12,418 nucleotides of DNA from Anaerolineae bacterium (GCA_017303735.1 JAFLCF010000134.1:1-12418); one strand, 5' to 3'; numbered from the stretch's first letter, positions 1 through 6,296 are shown. Numbers and translations are program-made. Notes: generated by a model from the sequence alone, not told the origin.

Positions 1-226
1 CGTCGCCTGTTTTCAATGCAAGCGCATCCATGATCCAACGAACGGAACGGTCTATGGTTTCAGGATTACGGCTGGCTGCGTCGATAGTTGGGTCGAGATG
101 TGCCAGCAGCATTTGGGTTGATATGTGTGGGTCATTCCAGAACAAGGGCTCGCCAGATTCGAAGGGAGCAGGTCTTTGTTGAAGGGTGATCAATTGAGAA
201 AGGATATGATCCATGGCGGCACTCAT
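1..226 (-). CDS. Probable class I SAM-dependent methyltransferase, N-terminal part (cut by window edge)
   Basis: About 75 codons are open on the minus strand from an ATG at 226 to the window edge. The start overlaps the stop of the upstream transporter as ATGA, which indicates translational coupling. An alternative in-frame ATG lies at 214. The visible part is soluble and has the stretches QQRPAPFESGEPLFWNDPHI and LDPTIDAASRNPETIDRSV. From memory, this resembles the N-terminal segment that precedes the SAM-binding domain in a family of small class I methyltransferases common in Chloroflexota and Firmicutes. The diagnostic GxGxG SAM-binding loop would lie beyond the window, so the assignment rests on the N-terminus alone. 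Its substrate is unknown. The open frame and the ATGA overlap make it a real gene; the family call is moderate. Confidence 0.55.
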   Translation of the reverse strand, partial: MSAAMDHILSQLITLQQRPAPFESGEPLFWNDPHISTQMLLAHLDPTIDAASRNPETIDRSVRWIMDALALKTGD

Positions 227-1479
227 CCCCATTTCAATATGGTGAGCCCAGCAATGGCGCGTAAGACGCCGAAAATCACCAATGTGACGGTGAGACCGAT
301 CCAATCTGCGGTGAGTGGACCAAGCAGAGAACTGGTGAGGATGGCGAAGTTGAGCATGATGGTATACCACGCCAAATAAGGCGGACGGTCATTGGGTGGG
401 ATATTCTCAAGCATGTAATTGGCGTACGCGCCGTTGACGATGGCAAAGATGGAGCCATTCAAAAAAGATAAGGCATAAAAATGAAAGGTGTTTTGGGCAA
501 ATGCCAGCATGATGGGATAGGACCCCATGCCGATCGCTCCAAAAGCGGTGAGACGTTTATTGCCCATGCGCTGGACAATTCTGCTGAGTTGTGTGGAAAC
601 TAACATGGCACTCAAATAATAAAGAGCAGTGCCGTTGCCGATCTGTGCGTCATTTAAATGGAGCTGGCGTACAAAAGCAAGTGGATACAACGGTGTGACG
701 ATGTATTGAGCAAAGTGGAAGAAGAACAAGCCCAATAAAATGGCGCGGAAGGGAGTCTTCCAAATATCGAGACGCAGAGCAGAGGTGGAAGGCTTGGGCG
801 TTGACTCGCTTTGAAGTGTTGCAGCAGGTTTCGGCGGAGAAAGAGGCGCGGGAACTTCATCCTGTAGTGGTTTGATATGCCAGAGGTGATAACTACTAAC
901 GGCGGCTCCGATGGCTCCGATCAAAAAGATGATTTGATAGCCTTCGGGGAAAGAGATGTTCTTTAATAGATAGCCTGCCAGCAGTGAAGAAAAAACGTAC
1001 GCGATGGCGAAGGTGATATTGCGTGTACCTGCCACGCGAGCGCGATATTGTTCTGGCACGGCTTCGGCGAAGAGTGCGTTGAAACCGACACCCAATGGTG
1101 TGAGCGGAATTGCCATCAACAATGTGATGACGATGAGCGCCCAAACCTGACCAGCTTCGTTGAAGAGCCAGGGCAAGGGAATCCATAAAAAGTAGCCGAG
1201 GCGGAAAAGGACGGATGACCAAAAGACAGCTTTGCCTGTATGACGTTTGCTGATCCAATTTCCGGCGGGGATGGCAAGCATGAGGTTGACTACCGCGCCG
1301 ACGGCGTTGAGCATGCCGATCTGAAATCCGCTTGCGCCAAGGCGTGTGGCGTAGACGTTTAGAAAGTTGACGGCGGTGCCGCTCAACACGCCGAACCAGG
1401 CAATATCGAGATAGAGGTTAATGAAGTTGGAACGGTATTGTTCGGGGATATCGGATTGTTTAAATAAATTAAAACGCAT
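223..1479 (-). CDS. MFS transporter, 12-helix type
   Basis: This encodes a 418-aa polytopic inner-membrane protein of the major facilitator superfamily, the usual length for the family. Two sets of about six hydrophobic helices are separated by a Pro/Ser-rich loop near residues 210-235 (PAPLSPPKP onward). The loop between helices 2 and 3 reads AGNWISKRHTGK, a variant of the MFS loop motif (G-x-x-x-D-R/K type) in which the acidic residue is absent. The substrate cannot be told. I chose the ATG at 1479 (protein starting MRFNLFKQ). An in-frame ATG at 1497 would add only MGIIPC, which is encoded by the loop and far arm of a perfect hairpin, so it is unlikely to be translated. The gene lies 45 nt downstream of a glutaredoxin gene and overlaps the next methyltransferase start by 4 nt. 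No classical Shine-Dalgarno sequence is seen before 1479, so initiation may depend on the hairpin opening. Confidence 0.9.
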   Translation of the reverse strand: MRFNLFKQSDIPEQYRSNFINLYLDIAWFGVLSGTAVNFLNVYATRLGASGFQIGMLNAVGAVVNLMLAIPAGNWISKRHTGKAVFWSSVLFRLGYFLWIPLPWLFNEAGQVWALIVITLLMAIPLTPLGVGFNALFAEAVPEQYRARVAGTRNITFAIAYVFSSLLAGYLLKNISFPEGYQIIFLIGAIGAAVSSYHLWHIKPLQDEVPAPLSPPKPAATLQSESTPKPSTSALRLDIWKTPFRAILLGLFFFHFAQYIVTPLYPLAFVRQLHLNDAQIGNGTALYYLSAMLVSTQLSRIVQRMGNKRLTAFGAIGMGSYPIMLAFAQNTFHFYALSFLNGSIFAIVNGAYANYMLENIPPNDRPPYLAWYTIMLNFAILTSSLLGPLTADWIGLTVTLVIFGVLRAIAGLTILKWG

Positions 1480-1508
1480 ACATGGAATTATACCCATGTA
1501 TGCGTTTT
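1471..1508. terminator. 15-bp perfect hairpin between glutaredoxin and MFS genes
   Basis: The arms AAAACGCATACATGG (1471-1485) and CCATGTATGCGTTTT (1494-1508) are exact reverse complements around an 8-nt loop. Read on the minus strand it follows the glutaredoxin stop by about 16 nt and ends in a T-rich tail (TTTTAATTTATTT). Read on the plus strand it also ends in TTTTGTTTTTT. It therefore fits a bidirectional intrinsic terminator. Unusually, the preferred start codon of the MFS gene lies in the distal arm, so in a read-through transcript the start would be base-paired. It could be a terminator, a translation-control hairpin or both. Confidence 0.65.
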
Positions 1509-1524
1509 GTTTTTTAAGGCTACT

Positions 1525-1785
1525 TCAGGCAGATTGGAGTGAGATATTTAATTTTTCTGCGAGTTGAGCATTCGAAGGTTCTGCCAAATGCGACCCATCT
1601 TCAAAGATGATGGTGGGAATAATGCGCTTGCCGTTGTTTTTTGCTTTCACAAATTCTTCGGCTTCATTGTTCTCATCAGTATTGACCCAATGATAGGCAA
1701 TGTGTTGTTGATCTAAAAATTGTTTTGCGCGGCGGCAATCTCCGCACCAATCGGCACCGTAGACGGTGATATTAGGGGTGGTCAT
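1525..1785 (-). CDS. Stand-alone glutaredoxin-like protein (CGDC active site)
   Basis: This encodes an 86-aa single-domain glutaredoxin/mycoredoxin-type thiol-disulfide oxidoreductase of typical family length, predicted cytosolic. The N-terminal strand ITVYGADWC leads into a C14-G-D-C17 redox motif followed by RR. The cis-proline loop is visible as RIIPTI, followed by FEDG and EPSN, which are usual in this family. A strong Shine-Dalgarno GGAGG lies just upstream of the ATG at 1785. The protein is strikingly similar to the N-terminal domain of the fusion gene immediately upstream (identical blocks NNGKRIIPTI, FEDGS, EPSNA), which indicates a local duplication. It probably exchanges disulfides with, or is reduced by, the neighbouring reductase. 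It is followed by the 1471-1508 hairpin. Confidence 0.88.
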   Translation of the reverse strand: MTTPNITVYGADWCGDCRRAKQFLDQQHIAYHWVNTDENNEAEEFVKAKNNGKRIIPTIIFEDGSHLAEPSNAQLAEKLNISLQSA

Positions 1786-1881
1786 GGTTCCTCCAGAGTG
1801 ATGTTGGGTTTAATGTACTTCGTCTATGGTCGTGACGTTAGTGCCATTAATTACCTTTTCCAAAGGAGGATTGACTCCGCT

Positions 1882-3114
1882 TTACAATGTTCGCAAATAT
1901 TCGCGGATCGAGATCGACGCGGCAGCGCCTTCGCCGACAGCAGATGCCACTTGTTTGACGCTACCATGACGGACATCGCCAGCGGCGAAGATGCCCGGGG
2001 CACTGGTTTCAAAGGCAAGCGGTTGATTCTGTGAATCCGTTTTTTCGTGGCTCACGTCGTGCCCGGTGAGGATGAAGCCATATGAGTCAGTTTTTACATA
2101 GCTTTTGATGAACTCACTATTTGGCTGTTGACCAATGAAGATGAAAGCTGCGGCGGGATGCACTTCTCCGCTTTCGCCGGTGACTAAGTTCCGGGTCTTG
2201 ATCGACTTTAGTTTTGAATCCTGACCATCGAATGAATCCACGCTGGTGTTGTATTGCACCTTCACCTTCGAGCCGGGTTCATTGACCTTTTCAATTGCGA
2301 TCTGACTTGCCGTGAGTCTGTCGCCACGCACGAGCAAGGTGACTTGGTCGGCGAAGTGAGTCAGGTGCAAGCCTTCTTCCACGGCAGAGTTTCCGCCGCC
2401 AACCACGACAATCTCTTTGGCACCTTTGTAGAATGGACCGTCACAAGTGGCGCAGAAATGAATGCCAGCGCCGATGTAGTCGTCTTCACCAGGTACTTCC
2501 AATCGGCGATAGGATGCGCCTGTGGTGATGAGCACGACACGCGAGTGATAATGTTTGCCGTCGGATGTATATACTTCGTGATAGCCCGATTCGTTTTCGA
2601 GGCGTTCCACATCCACAGCTTGTAAGATCTCCACACCGAAGCGCCTAGCTTGCTGTGTGACTCGTTCTGAGAATTCCTGTCCGCTGATGCCTTCGGGGAA
2701 GCCGGGGAAGTTATCTAACCCGACGGTGATGCCTGCTTGCCCGCCCAACCCGGAACGTTCGATCAGCAGCACATCTGCGCCTTCGCGTGAAGCGTAGATG
2801 GCAGCCGTCAAGCCAGCCGGTCCGCCGCCGATGATGATGAGGTCGTAATAGGTTTTCTTTGCCTCGGTCTTTAGCCCAAGCTTTTTTGCCAATTCTGCAT
2901 TCGACGGCTCGACAAGAAATGAGCCGTCTTCAAACACAATGGTGGGGATGATGCGTTTACCATTATTCTTTTGCAAGACAAAGGCTTCTGCCTCTTTATC
3001 TTGCTCAATATCCACCCATTTAAAAGGCACGAATTGTTCACTTAAGAATTTTTTCGAGCGGCGGCAATCTGGGCACCAGTACGCGCCGTAGAGTGTGATC
3101 TTGGGTTCGGTCAT
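1882..3114 (-). CDS. Glutaredoxin-thioredoxin reductase fusion (flavoprotein disulfide reductase)
   Basis: This encodes a 410-aa two-domain protein. Residues 1-85 form a glutaredoxin-like domain with C14-P-D-C17 and the cis-Pro loop IIPTI. Residues 90-410 form a low-molecular-weight thioredoxin-reductase-type FAD enzyme: FAD-binding GGGPAG at 96-101, redox-active C221-A-T-C224 followed by DG, pyridine-nucleotide-binding GGGNSA at 239-244, and the C-terminal FAD motif AAGDVRHG. The expected reaction is NAD(P)H-driven reduction of the fused glutaredoxin disulfide, and through it of protein or low-molecular-weight thiols in the cytosol. The HRRxxxR motif usual for NADPH 2'-phosphate binding is replaced by LVRGDRL (261-267), so cofactor preference is open. 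The ATG at 3114 has a good GGAGG six bases upstream. It is the first gene of the minus-strand group, 96 nt before its stand-alone glutaredoxin paralogue. Similar fusions are known in several bacterial phyla. Confidence 0.92.
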   Translation of the reverse strand: MTEPKITLYGAYWCPDCRRSKKFLSEQFVPFKWVDIEQDKEAEAFVLQKNNGKRIIPTIVFEDGSFLVEPSNAELAKKLGLKTEAKKTYYDLIIIGGGPAGLTAAIYASREGADVLLIERSGLGGQAGITVGLDNFPGFPEGISGQEFSERVTQQARRFGVEILQAVDVERLENESGYHEVYTSDGKHYHSRVVLITTGASYRRLEVPGEDDYIGAGIHFCATCDGPFYKGAKEIVVVGGGNSAVEEGLHLTHFADQVTLLVRGDRLTASQIAIEKVNEPGSKVKVQYNTSVDSFDGQDSKLKSIKTRNLVTGESGEVHPAAAFIFIGQQPNSEFIKSYVKTDSYGFILTGHDVSHEKTDSQNQPLAFETSAPGIFAAGDVRHGSVKQVASAVGEGAAASISIREYLRTL

Positions 3115-3165
3115 TTCTTCCTCCGGAAATTGGTATGTGATTATGAGGCGGTGTGCATGGACTTC

Positions 3166-3174
3166 ATTACATCA
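3166..3174 (-). promoter_or_regulatory. Candidate extended -10 promoter for the reductase gene
   Basis: On the minus strand the sequence reads TGATGTAAT, a TGn extension followed by a TATAAT-like hexamer (TGTAAT). No good -35 hexamer is present. At that distance upstream lies the 3182-3197 palindrome, as expected for a promoter controlled by a factor binding over the -35 region. This would give a leader of roughly 45 nt before the ATG at 3114. It is a prediction from pattern only. Confidence 0.35.
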
Positions 3175-3181
3175 TTCATGG

Positions 3182-3197
3182 TAGGACAATTGTCCTA
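3182..3197. promoter_or_regulatory. 16-bp perfect palindrome, probable operator
   Basis: TAGGACAATTGTCCTA is a perfect inverted repeat with no spacer. It lies in the 187-bp gap between the divergent thioredoxin-reductase fusion and the GNAT gene. It overlaps the -35 area of the candidate reductase promoter and lies directly upstream of a TTGACG hexamer on the plus strand. Symmetry of this kind is typical of a dimeric repressor or activator site. I do not recognise it as the box of a specific regulator. A redox-responsive factor would fit the reductase neighbour, but that is inference. Confidence 0.5.
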
Positions 3198-3200
3198 TCG

Positions 3201-3229
3201 TTGACGAAAATTGCAAAAGCAGTGAAAAT
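3201..3229 (+). promoter_or_regulatory. Weak candidate promoter for the GNAT gene
   Basis: TTGACG at 3201-3206 is followed after 17 nt by GAAAAT at 3224-3229 (4 of 6 matches to the -10 consensus). It lies about 70 nt upstream of the preferred GNAT start and begins 4 nt after the palindrome, so one factor could influence both divergent genes. The -10 match is poor. Confidence 0.3.
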
Positions 3230-3301
3230 CAGCCTGCCTTGCATAGGCAAATTTTCAGAAAGTGTTCTACGGCCCAGACCGGGAATCATAGGCATGGAAT
3301 T

Positions 3302-3772
3302 ATGATCTTCATAGCAGAAAAATCAGATGGTGTTCAGATAAATGACATAACCGCCCGGGCAGGGGTGTTCAATCAGGAAGAGGTTGATTGTGTAGCCGAG
3401 CTTTGGCAAGATTATCTGACGTATGGAGTCCCTGATTGTGGATATAACTTTATTGTAGAGCGAGAAGGTGACAAGGTTTTGGGGTTTGCCTGTCACGGTC
3501 CGCGCGACCTGACGCAGGGCGTGCATGACTTGTACTGGATCGCTGTGGATCCGGATACACGTCGTGGCGGGGTGGGGCGCAGGCTGCTGACCGCCTGTGA
3601 AGAAGCTGTTCGTCAAAGCGGTGGGCGCATGTTGATCGCGGAAACATCGGGTACGCCGCACTATGAATCAACCCGTAGGTTTTATATCGGCATGGGCTAT
3701 CAAGCTGAAGCCAGCATCAAGGATTTTTACAGCCAAGGCGATGACCTGGTGATCTTTGTTAAGCGTTTGTAG
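3302..3772 (+). CDS. GNAT family N-acetyltransferase
   Basis: This encodes a 156-aa single-domain acetyltransferase of the GNAT fold, of typical length. The acetyl-CoA pyrophosphate-binding loop is clear: IAVDPDTRRGGVGRRLL at about residues 80-96, containing RxxGxG. Downstream are the strand LIAETSG and the motif-B helix YESTRRFYIGMGY, ending in a DFYSQGDDLVIFVKRL-type C-terminus. The acceptor substrate is unknown; small amines or amino-acid-like compounds are common in this group. The ATG at 3302 gives a protein starting directly at the domain (MIFIAEK). An in-frame TTG at 3239 would add 21 residues with no domain character. The Shine-Dalgarno before 3302 is weak. The gene is transcribed alone, divergent from the reductase, and ends at a strong terminator. 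Confidence 0.88.
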   Translation: MIFIAEKSDGVQINDITARAGVFNQEEVDCVAELWQDYLTYGVPDCGYNFIVEREGDKVLGFACHGPRDLTQGVHDLYWIAVDPDTRRGGVGRRLLTACEEAVRQSGGRMLIAETSGTPHYESTRRFYIGMGYQAEASIKDFYSQGDDLVIFVKRL

Positions 3773-3801
3773 TTTGTTTGGTTTATAAAAATATTTTCTG
3801 C

Positions 3802-3834
3802 CGTCCATAGAGATGATCTATGGACGTTTTATTT
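3802..3834 (+). terminator. Intrinsic terminator of the GNAT gene
   Basis: CGTCCATAGA (3802-3811) pairs perfectly with TCTATGGACG (3817-3826) around the 5-nt loop GATGA, followed by TTTTATTTG. It starts 30 nt after the GNAT stop codon, so this is a single-gene transcript. Confidence 0.85.
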
Positions 3835-3840
3835 GTCCTA

Positions 3841-3965
3841 TCAAGGGTTCAATACCCCGCCGCTCTGCGGCGTAAGTGACTTTGTAAGCATTCTATGCTG
3901 TAGTGGATGATACCCCGTTCGCTTGTGGCGAGGTCCATTCATTTTATATCTTGGTTGAATAAGGA
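3841..3965. repeat. Non-coding repeat-like stretch with two hairpins, possible mobile-element scar
   Basis: No gene is visible here. The octamer ATACCCCG occurs twice (3852-3859 and 3910-3917). Each copy runs into a small hairpin: CGCCGC-TCT-GCGGCG at 3858-3872 and TCGC-TTGTG-GCGA at 3919-3931. The stretch lies directly upstream of a truncated oxidoreductase, so it may be the edge or scar of an element that removed the 5' part of that gene. The family is not recognised and the call is an inference from structure and position. Confidence 0.3.
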
Positions 3966-3969
3966 TTGA

Positions 3970-4707
3970 CTCCGCCCATGGACGGTGAAGAGCCATGTCC
4001 ATCAAGAAAACATCAGCCGCGAAAAAGGCGAGATGATTCTCCTGCCCAACTTCCGCCTGCCGACTCTGATTCACACACGCAGCGCAAATGCGAAATGGCT
4101 GTACGAGATCTCGCACAAGAATCCCATTTGGATGAATCCCGAAGACGCGCAACGCCTCGGGCTCGACACAGGCGATCTCGCCAAAGTGGAGACCGAGATC
4201 GGTCACTTCGTGGATACGGTTTGGGTCACCGAAGGAATCAAGCCTGGCATTATCGCCATCAGCCACCACCTTGGGCGTTGGCGCTTGAACGAAGATAAAG
4301 GCGTGAGCAAAGGTTCTTCCAACCTTGTAGAATTGCACGATGATGGCAAAGGCGGTTTCCTCATGCGCGTGGTTCATGGCGGCAAAGCCTGGGAATCCTC
4401 CGACCCCGATACCAGCCGTATCTGGTGGAGCAACGTTGGCGTGAATCAGAATCTCGCTCATGCCGTCCACCCCGACCCCATTAGCGGAGTCCACTGCTGG
4501 CTGCAAAAAGTGTACAAGGTCAGCAAAGCCGAAGCAGGTGAAAAAGCAGGCGACCTGTTCGTGGATACGAACAAGTCCATGCAGGTGTATCGTAAGTGGC
4601 TGAAGATGACTCGCCCTGCAGATAAAGTCAGCCCCGATGGCAATCGCTGTCCGATGTGGTTGGCACGTCCGCTCAAGCCGACGAAGGAAGCGTATAAGTT
4701 GCCGTAG
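3970..4707 (+). pseudogene. Orphan C-terminal fragment of a molybdopterin oxidoreductase (DMSO-reductase family)
   Basis: About 240 codons encode only the C-terminal molybdopterin-dinucleotide-binding domain of a large molybdenum enzyme. The signature order is RLPTLIHTRSANAKWLYEIS, NPIWMNPEDAQRLGLDTGDL, VWVTEGIKPGII and SHHLGRWR. A family-specific tail ends in WLARPLKPTKEAYKLP. Full catalytic subunits are usually around 700-1000 residues, with an N-terminal iron-sulfur site and the Mo-ligand region, both absent here. A stop (TGA at 3967-3969) closes the frame upstream, and the nearest usable start is a GTG at 3985 with no ribosome binding site. The stretch reading LTPPMDG in a neighbouring frame just before could be a frameshifted remnant. 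The reading frame is otherwise intact and ends in TAG-TAA, suggesting a recent truncation. A translated stand-alone domain is possible but less likely. The substrate of the parent enzyme is not determinable. Confidence 0.72.
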
Positions 4708-4717
4708 TAAATAAAAA

Positions 4718-4750
4718 AGACCTGACAGGTTTCCAAAACCTGTCAGGTCT
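4718..4750. repeat. 33-nt perfect palindrome, REP-like dispersed repeat or terminator
   Basis: AGACCTGACAGGTTT (4718-4732) and AAACCTGTCAGGTCT (4736-4750) are exact reverse complements with a 3-nt loop. An A-run precedes it on the plus strand, so a T-run follows on the minus strand. On the plus strand, where the upstream gene fragment is read, there is no T-run. From memory, closely related CCTGACAGGTTT palindromes recur between genes in Chloroflexota and other genomes, so a dispersed intergenic repeat is the best reading. Confidence 0.6.
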
Positions 4751-4885
4751 AAACACAATGAAATATTAACGAAATAGAATCCGCTGCGGGTGTAGACTCG
4801 CTTGCAACGTAAGAAAAATTTTAAGAAACAGAATCAGCTTTCGGTTAAGAAGGAAGCGGGTTCTTTATCCAGAAAGAAATATCCA

Positions 4886-5956
4886 ATGGCTGTTAAGAAA
4901 TCTACAAAAGCAAAGTCAAAACCCAAACAGGAAAAACCTGTCGAAGAGCCGGTATGGACGTACCGCGGGTATCAGCTCAAATCCAGCGAGTTTGTGACCG
5001 CGATGGTGCATTTCTTCCGCGCCGAGATTCAACGTGCCAACGTCTGGCGCACACGGTTGGACACAACGACAAATTGGGCTGTTGTGGTGACAGGCGCAAC
5101 GCTTTCGATTGCGTTCAGCCAGTCGAATGTGCATCACTCGGTTGTGCTGTTGAATACATTGCTGGTGTTGTGGTTTTTGTTTATCGAAGCGCGGCGTTAT
5201 CGCTATTATGAACTGTGGAGTTACCGCGTGCGGTTGATGGAAACGGATTTTTATGCTGCCATGCTCGTGCCGCCGTTTCATCCTTCGCCAGAATGGGCGG
5301 AGAATTTGGCTGAGAATTTGCTCACGCCTAGTTTTCCCATTTCCATGTGGGAAGCGTTTGGCAGACGATTGCGCCGAAATTATTACTGGATATTTTTGAT
5401 ATTACTTGCTTCGTGGGTGGCGAAGATCTATCTGTTCCCCGAAGCACCAAAAGACCTGGCTGAATTCATGGTGCGTTCATCTGTAGGTCCGGTGCCGGGT
5501 GAGATCATGATCGGTTTGGGAATTTCTTTTTATCTTTTCCTGGCGGTGTTTGCGGTTGCAACCATCAATATGACCAAGGCTACTGGCGAGATCCTGCCTC
5601 GCTTCGGCGAAGAAACTGCACCGGCTGCCCAATCCATGGAAGGTAAACACACCGGGCTGCGAGCTTTACTTGTGCCGCGCAGAAGGCGTAGACAATTAAT
5701 GGCGCTCATTATTACGGATAAAGCTCAAACTGTTTCAGACCGGATCATGACCGACTTAAAACGCGGTATCACATCCATGCAAGGAAAAGGCATGTACACC
5801 GGCAAAGACCGTTCCATTTTGATGTGCGCGTTAACGATCACAGAAGTACATGCGCTCAAATCTGCTGTTGCAAAGGAAGACCCCAAAGCGGTTGTGATCG
5901 TTTCACCTGCTCAGGAAATTTTAGGCGGGGGATTTGCCCCATTGGATGGGAAATAA
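4886..5956 (+). CDS. Membrane protein with DUF2270 and C-terminal DUF2179 domains
   Basis: This encodes a 356-aa protein from the ATG at 4886. A Lys-rich N-terminus (1-20) is followed by a DUF2270-type region: FRAEIQRANVWRTRLDTTTNWAVV near 44-67, with hydrophobic helices at about 62-80 and 86-100, then about 165-184 and 205-228. After a basic stretch PRRRRRQ (264-270), residues about 275-350 match the DUF2179 domain known from the C-terminus of YitT-type membrane proteins (IITDKAQTVSDRIM, LKRGITSMQGKGMYTGKDRSILMC, AQEILGGGF). The C-terminal domain should lie in the cytoplasm and may sense a ligand; neither domain has an established biochemical activity. An in-frame TTG at 4802 would add 28 mostly Lys-rich residues. 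I prefer the ATG because the extension shows no domain, although no strong ribosome binding site precedes either. The gene stands alone. Confidence 0.8.
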   Translation: MAVKKSTKAKSKPKQEKPVEEPVWTYRGYQLKSSEFVTAMVHFFRAEIQRANVWRTRLDTTTNWAVVVTGATLSIAFSQSNVHHSVVLLNTLLVLWFLFIEARRYRYYELWSYRVRLMETDFYAAMLVPPFHPSPEWAENLAENLLTPSFPISMWEAFGRRLRRNYYWIFLILLASWVAKIYLFPEAPKDLAEFMVRSSVGPVPGEIMIGLGISFYLFLAVFAVATINMTKATGEILPRFGEETAPAAQSMEGKHTGLRALLVPRRRRRQLMALIITDKAQTVSDRIMTDLKRGITSMQGKGMYTGKDRSILMCALTITEVHALKSAVAKEDPKAVVIVSPAQEILGGGFAPLDGK

Positions 5957-6020
5957 TACGAACGAATTCTTAATGAACTGATGTTTTGTGCCTTCACCCC
6001 TTGATTGGCATCATCCAAAA

Positions 6021-6119
6021 CTAAAGTATCAATTTCGGACGATATTGCAGCGCCTCCGCCAGATGCGTGGATAGGATATCTTCGCTGCAAGCATCAGGCT
6101 CTGTCACTTCGACAAGCTC
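6021..6119 (-). pseudogene. Possible relic of a Mg-chelatase/ComM-like C-terminus
   Basis: Read on the minus strand, one frame gives SEDILSTHLAEALQYRPKL and then a stop at 6021-6023. The pattern of an acidic residue, I/L, xxxHLAEALQYR at the very end of a protein matches the C-terminus of YifB/ComM-type Mg-chelatase-like ATPases. Upstream of about 6119 the similarity is lost in repeat-like DNA, with stops in the neighbouring frames. At most about 30 codons remain, so this is a degraded fragment if real. The match is short and made from memory. Confidence 0.3.
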
Positions 6120-6140
6120 ATTGCATCGCCTTCGGGCTGG
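6106..6140. repeat. Repeat-like segment containing TTCGACAAGCTCA
   Basis: The segment CACTTCGACAAGCTCATTGC followed by ATCGCCTTCGGG resembles a short dispersed sequence that I recall recurring between genes in many bacterial genomes. It appears to interrupt the minus-strand ComM-like relic. Only one copy is present in this window, so its repeat nature cannot be confirmed here. Confidence 0.3.
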
Positions 6141-6271
6141 AGGCTGCAAAATTGCCGTACCACTTCATCAAACCTTTCTACAGCTCCTTATTTCCTAAAC
6201 TCATATCGAAACTGAGTTATTTTTTCGACAAAGCCAAAAATGACAGTTTTTGGTAGTTTTTTTCCAAGTTA

Positions 6272-6280
6272 TGTCATAAT
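6272..6280 (+). promoter_or_regulatory. Extended -10 promoter of the radical SAM operon
   Basis: TGTCATAAT is an extended -10 element (TGn plus CATAAT, 5 of 6 matches). A weak TTGGTA at 6250-6255 could act as a distant -35 (19-nt spacing). Transcription would start near 6287, leaving a leader of about 65 nt before the ATG at 6352. It is the only good promoter-like site ahead of the six-gene operon. Confidence 0.5.
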
Positions 6281-6296
6281 ATTGTGAAAATCCAAG

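Larger units (their letters stand above)
5957..6250. other. Gene-poor intergenic stretch
   Basis: No convincing gene occupies these bases. An 83-codon open frame with a TTG start (6005-6256, plus) has no ribosome binding site and its translation matches nothing I recognise. The stretch holds a possible minus-strand relic (6021-6119) and a repeat-like segment (6106-6140), described separately. No terminator hairpin with a T-tail was found after the DUF2270 gene. Confidence 0.5.

Noticed and set aside
1867..1880. 14-nt exact match AGGATTGACTCCGC also found at 3962-3975
   Set aside because: In a window of this size one such chance match is not surprising, and the flanks do not match. It could be revisited if more copies exist in the genome.
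3841..4758. 305-codon open frame on the minus strand, antisense to the molybdoenzyme fragment
   Set aside because: Its translation has no recognisable domain, while the plus strand shows clear molybdopterin-binding motifs. It is an antisense shadow of the plus-strand reading frame.
6005..6256. 83-codon plus-strand open frame with TTG start
   Set aside because: It has no ribosome binding site, runs through repeat-like DNA, and reads antisense to the possible ComM-like relic.
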